37,626 nt of DNA, from the IMG/VR virus record IMGVR_UViG_3300048822_000082, positions 1-37,626 of that record. The stretch is one strand, 5' to 3'. Within the stretch, counting starts at the first letter, position 1, and the number at the start of each line of letters is the position of its first letter. The notes beneath the pieces are model-generated. The model did not search any database, was not told the DNA's origin, and was given only the letters and a program-made list of their open reading frames with translations. Shown here piece by piece: positions 7,078 through 15,536 of the stretch. Source of the stretch: a virus. Made by a program: the position numbers and the translations under genes.

Positions 7078-8904
7078 ATGCCTGTAGAAGAGCTTCCCAT
7101 ATTTTCTTATTTTAATGTTGGTCGGTTCACTCAATTCTCTTCATGTGATATAGCCAATTTTTATGGCGTGGCAATGCCCGACTCCAAAAAAGAACAAGCA
7201 CTTTATCCTTGTATGGGTAGAAAACACATAGAATCAGCAGGGCAAAATGTCCTTATTTTCAATGAAGAGCCAAGTCAAGTATTTAAGACTATTAACTTTA
7301 CTTATTTCATTGTTGGTACGCAGGTTATACAGGTCGATCAGTTCTATAATCAAATTGTTATTGGCAATGTTCCTTTTGGCTCTGTTAATTGGTTTTCTTT
7401 TTTGCCGGTCGGTAACGTTATTTATGCTATTTTGACCGCGTTTGTTGGTATTGGTTCGGCTATGAATAATATGTATCTCATTACTGAGACGCCCGGAAAT
7501 CCTGCAACTGTAACAATGACACAAATTATGGATAATAATGCGCCCGCTAATCCTCTTTATGTAGCAACATTCGGCAATAGCATCACTGTAAGCAGCGCTA
7601 ATTCTCCTGACTTTAGGGTGTCAGCTATAAACTTACAAGGCACAATGGCCAATGGCACAATTCTAGGTACTGCATCGCCATTCACAGTGCTTGGTGTGGC
7701 TTTAGCTAATCGTTCATCAGGTGTGATTAGACAAATGTGCACTTTGCATAACCAGCTTTATATTTTTAATGATTTTAATACCGATATTTGGTCTAACATT
7801 GCCACGCAAAGCACTGTTGGTAACGTTACAAGACAATTCCCATTCAAGTTAAACAGTTCTTACAACTGGGATTATGGAATGGCTGACCCATTCAGTCTTG
7901 ATGTAGACTTTGGTCGCATGGGATGGCTAGCTAAAAACACTAGCGGCCTCGTTACATTTATGACAAGCAACGGCCAGCAACCAGAGGATATGTCAACGCA
8001 AGCTATTAACGTATTGCTGCAAAACTCTACTGATACAGCTGACCTCAATCCGTTCATTAATGACCAAGTTGACGGTTTTCTCTATCAATATGAAAATACT
8101 ATATTTTATAGGGTATCAGCTGGTGATTATATTGGATATGGCGAGCTAGATGTTAATTTGAATGATAATGCTATTGCATTGGAATTTAATTTTGATACGC
8201 AACGCTGGGGGCGTGTTATTGAATTAAACGGTGAAAGGAATCGTATTGAAAAGCATGTTTTCTTTAATAACCAGCATTTAGTAACTGTGCAGGGTGACCC
8301 GGCGGTTTATGAAATGGCGGGGAATATTTATCGAAATGAAACGAGAACGCCCAATACTACAATGCAAGATCCAAACGCTTTCACTAAATATCCTATGCGT
8401 TATGAGCTTGTTACTCAACAAATATTCATGCCTGATTATTCAGAGTTTATCACTGATTATGTAGAAATTGATTTCGTTTTTGGCGATAAAGATTTTTATC
8501 GTTTTGATGGTCCTTTTGCCAACACAACCTTTATTATCACTGAAGACCAAGCGCCTGATGGTTCCCCTATTTTTTGCATAGCTGAAGATATCGGGCCAGA
8601 TGGTGTTTCGCCTGTATTTCTTATCACTGAAGATGGCAACACGCCTGGATTTGATGACATCTTTTATAACACGCTATTTAAGCCAAATATCTCCTTGTAT
8701 GCTTCTGATGATGGCGGCGTAACATTTGAATATTATGATTTGCGTGAATTCTCTCAACTTGGTCAATACCGATGGAAAATGAGATGGTATGAAATGGGGA
8801 CATCGCGCAACCGCGTTTACAAATTAATTTGTGTTAGCTCGGCCCCTATAGTGATTCTAGGGGCCTGTCAGTCCCGTCGTAGAAGTTCGGGTGGCGCAAA
8901 CTAA
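7078..8904 (+). CDS. Packaged-DNA stabilisation protein, P22 gp10-like (tail hub)
   Basis: 608 residues, beta-rich throughout. The start region (SYFNVGRFTQFSSCDIANFY) and a later GVIRQMCTLHNQLYIFNDFN segment fit the gp10 neck/hub family, which closes the portal channel and carries the tail fibres. P22 gp10 is 472 residues, so this one is enlarged. Residues about 490-530 hold two near-repeats of a TFIITEDQAPDG / VFLITEDGNTPG type. The stop overlaps the next start by 1 nt (TAATG). Confidence 0.8.
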   Translation: MPVEELPIFSYFNVGRFTQFSSCDIANFYGVAMPDSKKEQALYPCMGRKHIESAGQNVLIFNEEPSQVFKTINFTYFIVGTQVIQVDQFYNQIVIGNVPFGSVNWFSFLPVGNVIYAILTAFVGIGSAMNNMYLITETPGNPATVTMTQIMDNNAPANPLYVATFGNSITVSSANSPDFRVSAINLQGTMANGTILGTASPFTVLGVALANRSSGVIRQMCTLHNQLYIFNDFNTDIWSNIATQSTVGNVTRQFPFKLNSSYNWDYGMADPFSLDVDFGRMGWLAKNTSGLVTFMTSNGQQPEDMSTQAINVLLQNSTDTADLNPFINDQVDGFLYQYENTIFYRVSAGDYIGYGELDVNLNDNAIALEFNFDTQRWGRVIELNGERNRIEKHVFFNNQHLVTVQGDPAVYEMAGNIYRNETRTPNTTMQDPNAFTKYPMRYELVTQQIFMPDYSEFITDYVEIDFVFGDKDFYRFDGPFANTTFIITEDQAPDGSPIFCIAEDIGPDGVSPVFLITEDGNTPGFDDIFYNTLFKPNISLYASDDGGVTFEYYDLREFSQLGQYRWKMRWYEMGTSRNRVYKLICVSSAPIVILGACQSRRRSSGGAN

Positions 8905-9218
8905 TGACAACATTATTCCTAGACAGAATTGACGCAGCACCTTTAGATAACGACGAATTCAGTTATCCATTTAATGCATGGATAGCGAATACTATTGATT
9001 CGCTCAATGAAATTATCATTGATATTCAAAGCCAATTTAACGGGTTTGGTATTCCATACGGCCCGACAGAATTAACTCAAGCTGAGATAGTAGCGCTAGA
9101 TACCGCTGGTCAGCTTAATGATGGCGTGTTTATCTATTGCACAGACCATATTCCACCGTGTTACGTGGGCAAGATAAGTGGCGTATTGGTTCAATTTACA
9201 ACTGCAGCTTTTCCTTAA
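8904..9218 (+). CDS. Hypothetical virion-associated protein
   Basis: 104 residues, not recognised with certainty. The N-terminal half is helical (AWIANTIDSLNEIIIDIQSQ) and the C-terminal half is beta-rich with ALDTAGQLNDGVFIYCTDH and YVGKISGVLVQFTT. It sits where P22 has its tail needle gene but is too short and lacks the long coiled coil of a needle. It is coupled to the gp10-like gene through TAATG. Probably a small tail component, from position only. Confidence 0.7.
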   Translation: MTTLFLDRIDAAPLDNDEFSYPFNAWIANTIDSLNEIIIDIQSQFNGFGIPYGPTELTQAEIVALDTAGQLNDGVFIYCTDHIPPCYVGKISGVLVQFTTAAFP

Positions 9219-9227
9219 GGATTTACT

Positions 9228-9857
9228 ATGGGAATGTTCGATTTAGGTATTGGCGGTCTTTATAAAGGGTTCAAGAGCTTTATGAATCCTGAGAAAGGAT
9301 ATCAAAAAGGCCAGGAACAGCTTGATAAGTATTACCAGCAAGGTCAGCAATACTTGCAGCCTTATACGCAGCATGGTGAAGAAGCCTATGGCGCTTTAAA
9401 TGAAGCACAGAATAACTTGCTTAATCCCTCATCGCTGCATGATAGATGGATACAGGATTACAACCAAAGCGAGGCGTCTAAAATCGCACAGGCTCGCGCC
9501 ATGGAACAAGGTAATAGAGCGGCAAGTACTAATGGTGTACTGGGTTCTACGCCTCACTTGCAAGCCATGCAAGCTGGAAGCGCTGAGATAGGCGCTCAAG
9601 ATATGGAGCATTATATTGACCGGATGATTCAACAGTACTTACAAGGTGCTGGCATAGCGCAGGGTATATATGGTCAAGGTGCTAATGCCGCGGGCGCGAT
9701 GAGCAATAATGCTAATCAGATGGGGCAGAACAGTGCTGAGATGGCTTATGGTAAGCAGAATGCTCCTGGGAATATGTTCAATGATTTATTAAAGACAGGT
9801 GCTTATGCATTTACTGGTGGTGCTAAAAACCCATGGACAACGAAGGGCGGTAAATAA
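9228..9857 (+). CDS. Ejection (internal virion) protein, gp7-like
   Basis: 209 residues, rich in Gln, Ala, Gly and Asn, with repeated KGQEQLDKYYQQGQQYLQPY-type helices and later GAGIAQGIYGQGANAAGAMS. It is the first of three genes in the gp7-gp20-gp16 position of P22 ejection proteins, which leave the head first and form a channel for DNA entry. Low-complexity Gly/Ala stretches are usual for this class. The stop overlaps the next start (TAATG). Confidence 0.65.
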   Translation: MGMFDLGIGGLYKGFKSFMNPEKGYQKGQEQLDKYYQQGQQYLQPYTQHGEEAYGALNEAQNNLLNPSSLHDRWIQDYNQSEASKIAQARAMEQGNRAASTNGVLGSTPHLQAMQAGSAEIGAQDMEHYIDRMIQQYLQGAGIAQGIYGQGANAAGAMSNNANQMGQNSAEMAYGKQNAPGNMFNDLLKTGAYAFTGGAKNPWTTKGGK

Positions 9858-10891
9858 TGGGTACTAGGATTCCATTACCAGACAATAAAAGAAGCGGCTT
9901 ATTTGAAGGCTTAATGGCTGGCAATAAAAGACAAGACGAACAACAGAACATGGAAAGACAATGGCATCAGCATGAAGAGAATAAACAGCTTCAATATAAG
10001 CAGCTTGAGCAGTATTTAATGCAGCATATGCAACAGCAAGCTATTCGTGAGCAGGCAGAAGCAAGACATGCCGCAGAATTTGAATTTAACAAATCAAAGC
10101 AACCCCTTGATTTAGAGCTTTTGAGAGAAAAAATAGAATATGAAAGAGCAAAGCAAGAAAAAGCTAGAAGAGAGCCTTCGTCCAATGCTAAGCCTAGCGA
10201 AGCTGAAAGAATGGCGGAAGCATTGTCAGGGGGCGATCCAGAAAAGAAAGCTGAAATACTATCAGAAATTGGCGCTACTAAGTATGGCATAACAATGCCT
10301 GGAACTGAAAATTTACCAGTGGGAAGCCAAAGCTTTAAATCATTACCTAAAAATCTGCAAGCCCAAGAAAATGCAGATCAAATAAAAATGCAAACTAGTG
10401 TTAATAACGCATCTAAAGCAATGCATGATTTAGATGAGATGCAAAAAATCATAAAATCCCATCCTAATATGGCAAGAGATTTATCATATTTGTTAGGAAA
10501 CCCTGAAGATAAATCATTTTTAGCCAATTTATCGAGAAGGTATTTAGACAAGAAAGAATTAGCTGCAATCGAAAAGTTCACTAAATATTCCAATGACTTT
10601 GTGTTGTCTGCCGGGGACAGCCTTGGGAATAACTTCACAGATGCCAAACTTAAGGCTCTTCAGTTATCAAAAATGCATGCTGGTAATACTGATGAATCAA
10701 ACAAGGCCATTATCGCCAATTATAAAAACCGATTAAAACCAATGATTAATTACGGTAAAGAGCTTAAAAAGGCTAGAGGTAAATATACTTTGCCTTATTT
10801 TGAGCAAAGTTATACCGATGAGGCGCTTGGAAATCGTTCTATTGAAGATTTAAGCGATGAAGAGCTGGAAGCATTGAGTGGGGGCTATTAA
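9857..10891 (+). CDS. Ejection (internal virion) protein, gp20-like
   Basis: 344 residues. The first 110 are strongly charged helix rich in Gln/Lys/Glu (NMERQWHQHEENKQLQYKQL). The rest is helical without a recognisable enzyme motif. The middle gene of the ejection set, it is coupled by TAATG to both neighbours. Assignment rests on position, composition and size rather than on a specific motif. Confidence 0.62.
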   Translation: MGTRIPLPDNKRSGLFEGLMAGNKRQDEQQNMERQWHQHEENKQLQYKQLEQYLMQHMQQQAIREQAEARHAAEFEFNKSKQPLDLELLREKIEYERAKQEKARREPSSNAKPSEAERMAEALSGGDPEKKAEILSEIGATKYGITMPGTENLPVGSQSFKSLPKNLQAQENADQIKMQTSVNNASKAMHDLDEMQKIIKSHPNMARDLSYLLGNPEDKSFLANLSRRYLDKKELAAIEKFTKYSNDFVLSAGDSLGNNFTDAKLKALQLSKMHAGNTDESNKAIIANYKNRLKPMINYGKELKKARGKYTLPYFEQSYTDEALGNRSIEDLSDEELEALSGGY

Positions 10892-12834
10892 TGTACTCAA
10901 GAGAGGAAATCGAAGCAGAAAAAAAGCGTCGCGCTAATTCGAAAGTGAAAAATATAAATTCGCAAATGGAACAATCTTCAGAATCTCCCGATATGCCATT
11001 TCCCGAACATCAAGAACATCCTTTTATGTCTGGCGTTACTGGATTTAATACAGCTATTGAACGTCCTGTGCAAGGTTTAATGCAATTATTTACCGGCGAC
11101 AACTGGAAAGCCCTTCAGGAGACTGCTAAAAAACGCGAAGCTGATTATGGGCGCTCATCAGCAACTAATCCAGGCTCAACAATGTTTGGCGATATTTTAG
11201 GCAATGTAGGATTAGGTGCTGCTACAGGGGGAGGGTTTAGCGCTTTGGCTGGCAAGCTGGCTCCCGTGGCTAAAAGCAGTCCTTATCTTAAAAATATCTT
11301 GGCTGGCATGCTGGGTGGTGGCGCATTAGGGGGCGCTCAATATGTTGAGCCTAATGAATCTAGGTTAGAGAATACATTAGAGGGTGCTGGCATAGGTGGC
11401 GGAATTAGCGCCGTTATCCCTGGCCTTGGGAGAGCCATTCCTATGATAGGTCGAGGCATATCGAGAGCTGTCGGCAACACAAATCGAATTATGGAAGATT
11501 TTTTAAAGAAATTTACTCCTGATGAGATGAGGTTAGCACTTGAGAAAAATGTCGCCTCTCAAAGATTGGGCACAAAACTGACACCTTCGGAAGCTGGGGA
11601 AAATAAAATAGCATCCAAGTTGGAAGGCAAGCTAGGAACGTCTGAAGAAGGCGAGCGAAGTTTGTATGAATTCAAGAAGAGCCAAAAGGATTTAGAAGAT
11701 GAAGCCATTCAAAAAATGATAGCTTCAATTAATCCTAATCCTGAAAATGCATATGAACAAATAAGAAATAGCGCTAAAAAAATAATAACAAAGAAAGAAA
11801 AAGCTTTACAAAATAGGGCTCGCCCTCATTATGAAGCTGCTGAAAATATGGAAATATCTCCAAATAAATTAAACAGCCTAACGAAAGATGGCAATATAAA
11901 CAAATATTATAAAGAAGTTCTGAATGATGAGGCTTATCAATCAGAAATAGAAGGTTTTGCCCCTAATTCTATTAAAGTGTTAGATGAAGTGAAAAAACGT
12001 TTAGATGGCGCTATTGGCGCGGCAACCCGTTCTGGCGATAAGAATCTTGCTAGAATTCTTAGAAATTCAAAAGAAAAACTTGTCACTGGGCTAGATGATA
12101 TATCTTCAGATTACGCAAAAGCGAGAGGAATATATTCTTCAGATTCTCCACTTATTGATATGGTAAGAAAAAGACAAATCGGAAAGATTGCAAAACTTAA
12201 TGATGATCAAATAAAACAAGTTGGTAATGTTATCTTTGATGCTGGCGAATTAGACAATAACGCCCTAAAGCGCATGGCAACTGAGTTCAATAAAGAAAAT
12301 CCTGAAGCATGGTCACGTATTATTAGAAATTATATGGAAAACAAATTAGCAACAAATTATGTGGGAAGAACTGGTTATCACGGGACAAATTTCTATAATC
12401 AATTTTTAGCAAATGACAAAATATATAATAAACTTCATACAGCTTTGGAACATAACCCAAGCGCTCAGCAAGCATTAAAAGATATGAGGTTGGTATTTAA
12501 AGATACGATCAATCAGCCAACAATCAAAGGCACTGCGGCTCGCTCAGCCTCGCATGTTGATATTAGTAGAAATTGGCTAGGCGAAACTAAGAAGTTCTTT
12601 GAAAATGCTACAGGTGGCCATTATGACAAAGCCATGGTTGATATTATCACTACTGATAAATGGTCTAAAGCTTTTGAAAAAGCTTTGAATGCACCTACAA
12701 AAGAAGCCAAAACAGAAAATGTAATAAAATTATTAGATCATATAACAAATATAGGCGGAAAAGCCGCCGCATCTAAAGGGACAGCAACTAAAGGCCCATT
12801 CATGGAAACTGAACATTATGAATTTTATGATTGA
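10891..12834 (+). CDS. Large ejection protein, gp16-like
   Basis: 647 residues, matching the size of P22 gp16 (609). Residues about 105-190 hold Gly/Ala-rich hydrophobic helices (GLGAATGGGFSALAGKLAPV, LAGMLGGGALGGAQYV, GIGGGISAVIPGLGRAIPMI), the type of membrane-active segment expected for a channel that crosses the envelope. The remainder is long charged helix. It is the last gene of the uninterrupted late block. A leftward microprotein frame overlaps its final 10 bases. Confidence 0.7.
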   Translation: MYSREEIEAEKKRRANSKVKNINSQMEQSSESPDMPFPEHQEHPFMSGVTGFNTAIERPVQGLMQLFTGDNWKALQETAKKREADYGRSSATNPGSTMFGDILGNVGLGAATGGGFSALAGKLAPVAKSSPYLKNILAGMLGGGALGGAQYVEPNESRLENTLEGAGIGGGISAVIPGLGRAIPMIGRGISRAVGNTNRIMEDFLKKFTPDEMRLALEKNVASQRLGTKLTPSEAGENKIASKLEGKLGTSEEGERSLYEFKKSQKDLEDEAIQKMIASINPNPENAYEQIRNSAKKIITKKEKALQNRARPHYEAAENMEISPNKLNSLTKDGNINKYYKEVLNDEAYQSEIEGFAPNSIKVLDEVKKRLDGAIGAATRSGDKNLARILRNSKEKLVTGLDDISSDYAKARGIYSSDSPLIDMVRKRQIGKIAKLNDDQIKQVGNVIFDAGELDNNALKRMATEFNKENPEAWSRIIRNYMENKLATNYVGRTGYHGTNFYNQFLANDKIYNKLHTALEHNPSAQQALKDMRLVFKDTINQPTIKGTAARSASHVDISRNWLGETKKFFENATGGHYDKAMVDIITTDKWSKAFEKALNAPTKEAKTENVIKLLDHITNIGGKAAASKGTATKGPFMETEHYEFYD

Positions 12835-12935
12835 GCAAAACATAAAATGCCGGCGATTATTCCCAGCAAAGGGTGAATGCCAAAAGCGCCGACAACAATA
12901 GGTATAAGAATTGCAAAAGATAGAATGGTACTCAT
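12825..12935 (-). CDS. Candidate leftward membrane microprotein
   Basis: A 36-residue frame, MSTILSFAILIPIVVGAFG then HPLLGIIAGILCFAQS. Almost the whole length is hydrophobic, enough for one or two short membrane helices. AAGG lies 9 nt before the ATG. It lies in the 179-bp gap before the tail fibre and runs against all neighbours, so expression needs its own promoter, which I could not identify. A holin-like or small exclusion peptide is conceivable. It may also be a chance frame. Confidence 0.4.
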   Translation of the reverse strand: MSTILSFAILIPIVVGAFGIHPLLGIIAGILCFAQS

Positions 12936-12978
12936 ATAAGTTAGCCTTAAAGATAAACGAATAAAGATAGGATGCCAG

Positions 12979-13014
12979 ATGAAACGAATTAACACAATTG
13001 CAGGTACAAGCTAA
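12979..13014 (+). CDS. Possible 11-codon leader peptide of the tail-fibre gene
   Basis: ATG with AGGA 6-7 nt upstream, encoding MKRINTIAGTS, whose TAA overlaps the tail-fibre ATG (TAATG). The tail-fibre gene has only a poor AGG 11 nt upstream of its own start, so coupling to this leader would explain how its ribosomes are supplied. It is very short and unsupported by conservation. Confidence 0.3.
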   Translation: MKRINTIAGTS

Positions 13015-15161
13015 TGACCATCGGAACTCAATTCGTACGCGGCTCTAACCCGGTCTGGTATTTCGTAGATTTAGTTGGCAACCAAACTGACGGGAGCTTC
13101 TACCTTTGGACATTAACAAATACGATACCTTACATTCCTCAAGCGGTGTTCCATGATGTCAACGGCCTCATTCCTTGGACTGACCCTATAGAATTCTTAG
13201 CGAATGGCACGCTACCGATAGATATCTTCTTTGATGACACGCAGGTCTATCGATTAGAGATAAGGCAAAACAACGGCCTTGCGCCCCCTTCACAGGCTGA
13301 TGCGCTCATCTATCTGGTAGAAAATTATATCCCCAATGGTTCAGGTGGTGGCATTACGCCATTTGGCTCAGGAATCATTAGCGGTAATGAGATAACTAAC
13401 CCACAATTTTCCTTGGTTAATTTCTCATTACCGCTTTTATTCACGACTGCCGGAACTACTGAGATTGCGCCAGGATGGTTCTTAACATTGACGGGTTCGG
13501 GTTTAATGACTGTTACTAGGATCCCATTAAATACAACATTCCCGAATCCGACAAATGCGCCTTATGCGCTGAGCTTTAATTCATCAGGATGGTCAAACCC
13601 TCCTGTGCTAAGCCAACGCTTTTATCAAAACGGGATGAATTGGCAAAATAAGACGGTTGCTACATCGATTACAGCACGCATAGATAATGCTTCTCAAAAC
13701 ATTTTAGTTAGATTAACTGCTTCAAATGGTAATAATATCGCAGTTTTAATCAACGCGCCCCTGACGAATACTTTCACAGAATTTCAAGGCAATGATTTAA
13801 TACCAACATTTGCTAATTTAAATCTACCGCCCAACGCTTATATCGATTACCAAATAATTTTACCTCAAAACGGAGTATCTTATGTCACTAGCGTGCAAGT
13901 TACGGAATCGGCGACGGTTGGTAATGTTGAATATATACAAGACACGATTAACAGACAATTAGATTACACATTCCATTATTACATGCCTAAATTAGAATAT
14001 AAACCTATTCCAAGTTGGCTTGTGGGTTGGGATTTTCCTTTAAACCCCGCGCAGATTTTAGGATCAACGGTAGCCACTCAAGCATTAGGAGCTAACACAG
14101 GTTTTTATGCTTGGGATCAAACAATTGTTTACCAAGATGTGACAAGCGCCGTTAGTGTTTCTCGCGCGACAAATGGCGGAATAACATTAACCTCTAATGG
14201 CGTAGGCCAAGTAGCTTTAATACAATATTTAGATCAAGCGCGGGCTCGCAAGATTTTAAGCGACAGAATAAGCGTTAATATTAATGGCTCAACAACCTCC
14301 GCGGCTGGAAGTTTAGCAGGGAATGTTACTTTGTGGGCTACTACTGATGCTAATGCGCCATCCCTACCAACAACGTTTATTACAACAATTGGCGCCAATG
14401 GTGTTCCTTTCACAGTTTCGGGAGCATGGGTGCAAGTTCCTAACCTGTGGCAGAATACAGCATTCACCTTAGAGCCTGCATCGACCACAAATTCTGAAAA
14501 TGCAGATATCATGCTAAACGGCTGGGATGAGCAAGGTGCAGCTATTTGCAATACAGCAACCTTCTTTGCAATTGTTGTAGGCTTATCAGTGTGGGCAGAT
14601 TTAGACACTGTCACATTCAATAGTATTAGTTTATGTTCGGGAGATATCGCAACCAGACCCGCACCTAAAACACATGACGAAACTTTGAGAGATAGCGAAT
14701 ATTTCTACGAAAAGAGTTATCAGGCATCCACTATACCAACTGCCGGATCATTTCCAGCAAATACAACTTATAATGCATTGTCAGCGCCCATGATGGCAGC
14801 TATTCCGGCTAGTGGCTCTCCGTATACAACCTATGTTTTAGAAGCTCCTTTTACATTCGAATTTCGGACATTAAAAAGAGCGCCGACAACGCAAACATAC
14901 CCCTCAGTTACCATTTACTCCGAAGCAACAGGGGCCGCTAATAATGTAAGTTTATCTGCTGTTAATGCTGGCGTCACAGCCGTCATTGGAGATGATGCTA
15001 TTGCAACATGGGGAACAAAATATATTGGTAACAAATTTGCTACCTTCTTGCCAACTACTAATTCGGCATTAACATCACCGGCATTTAATGCAACCACACC
15101 CCCATTATTTTATATTAGATATCATTACGTGGCTGATGCTCGTATTGGCGTCGTCAATTAA
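13014..15161 (+). CDS. Tail fibre / spike with head-binding N-terminus
   Basis: 715 residues. The first 110 residues (VRGSNPVWYFVDLVGNQTDG, then FLWT-type and IPYIPQAVFHDVNGLIPW) resemble the virion-anchoring domain of podovirus fibres. A GSGGG linker near residue 115 follows. The long remainder is beta-rich, with carbohydrate-binding-like jelly-roll segments. It would attach to the gp10-like hub and recognise the host surface. No endosialidase, endorhamnosidase or other depolymerase motif could be read. It is the first gene of the host-range block. Confidence 0.75.
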   Translation: MTIGTQFVRGSNPVWYFVDLVGNQTDGSFYLWTLTNTIPYIPQAVFHDVNGLIPWTDPIEFLANGTLPIDIFFDDTQVYRLEIRQNNGLAPPSQADALIYLVENYIPNGSGGGITPFGSGIISGNEITNPQFSLVNFSLPLLFTTAGTTEIAPGWFLTLTGSGLMTVTRIPLNTTFPNPTNAPYALSFNSSGWSNPPVLSQRFYQNGMNWQNKTVATSITARIDNASQNILVRLTASNGNNIAVLINAPLTNTFTEFQGNDLIPTFANLNLPPNAYIDYQIILPQNGVSYVTSVQVTESATVGNVEYIQDTINRQLDYTFHYYMPKLEYKPIPSWLVGWDFPLNPAQILGSTVATQALGANTGFYAWDQTIVYQDVTSAVSVSRATNGGITLTSNGVGQVALIQYLDQARARKILSDRISVNINGSTTSAAGSLAGNVTLWATTDANAPSLPTTFITTIGANGVPFTVSGAWVQVPNLWQNTAFTLEPASTTNSENADIMLNGWDEQGAAICNTATFFAIVVGLSVWADLDTVTFNSISLCSGDIATRPAPKTHDETLRDSEYFYEKSYQASTIPTAGSFPANTTYNALSAPMMAAIPASGSPYTTYVLEAPFTFEFRTLKRAPTTQTYPSVTIYSEATGAANNVSLSAVNAGVTAVIGDDAIATWGTKYIGNKFATFLPTTNSALTSPAFNATTPPLFYIRYHYVADARIGVVN

Positions 15162-15170
15162 GGAAAAATT

Positions 15171-15527
15171 ATGGCTAGTATTACCGTACCCTACAATAAT
15201 AATTTTAATGACACTACAACGTTTTCTAATACTACAGTGCAAATGGCGCTGGCGACAGGCGTAGCACAAACTTATACATTGCCAGGCGTTGAAACTGACA
15301 AATATCAAGTGCGTTTTGCATATGCTTCAACTTCTAATGTTTTTGTAGGTTGGAATGCCACTGCCGCGACTCCTGGCGCGGGATTGCAAACCACCACATC
15401 TTATTTAGAATTCAGACCTGGTGGCGATGGAAGTAAACGCTATGCAAATGGCGCGGATGTGTTATCGTTTATTACACCTGATGCGGATGCTTATGTCGGT
15501 ATCGCATTAGAGCTATTGCCAGGCTAA
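15171..15527 (+). CDS. Small beta-rich fibre-associated protein
   Basis: 118 residues, all beta-type sequence: MASITVPYNNNFNDTTTFSN, then a YQVRFAYASTSNVFVGWNAT segment and ADAYVGIALELLPG at the end. It looks like a single jelly-roll domain. It lies 9 nt after the fibre gene with an AAGGA site. It may be a fibre chaperone, cap or decoration protein. Its specific family is not recognised. Confidence 0.7.
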   Translation: MASITVPYNNNFNDTTTFSNTTVQMALATGVAQTYTLPGVETDKYQVRFAYASTSNVFVGWNATAATPGAGLQTTTSYLEFRPGGDGSKRYANGADVLSFITPDADAYVGIALELLPG

Positions 15528-15536
15528 GGAAAAACG

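Noticed and set aside
14234-14620. 128-codon leftward frame inside the tail fibre gene
   Set aside because: Shadow of a clearly protein-like rightward gene. No ribosome site and no promoter visible.
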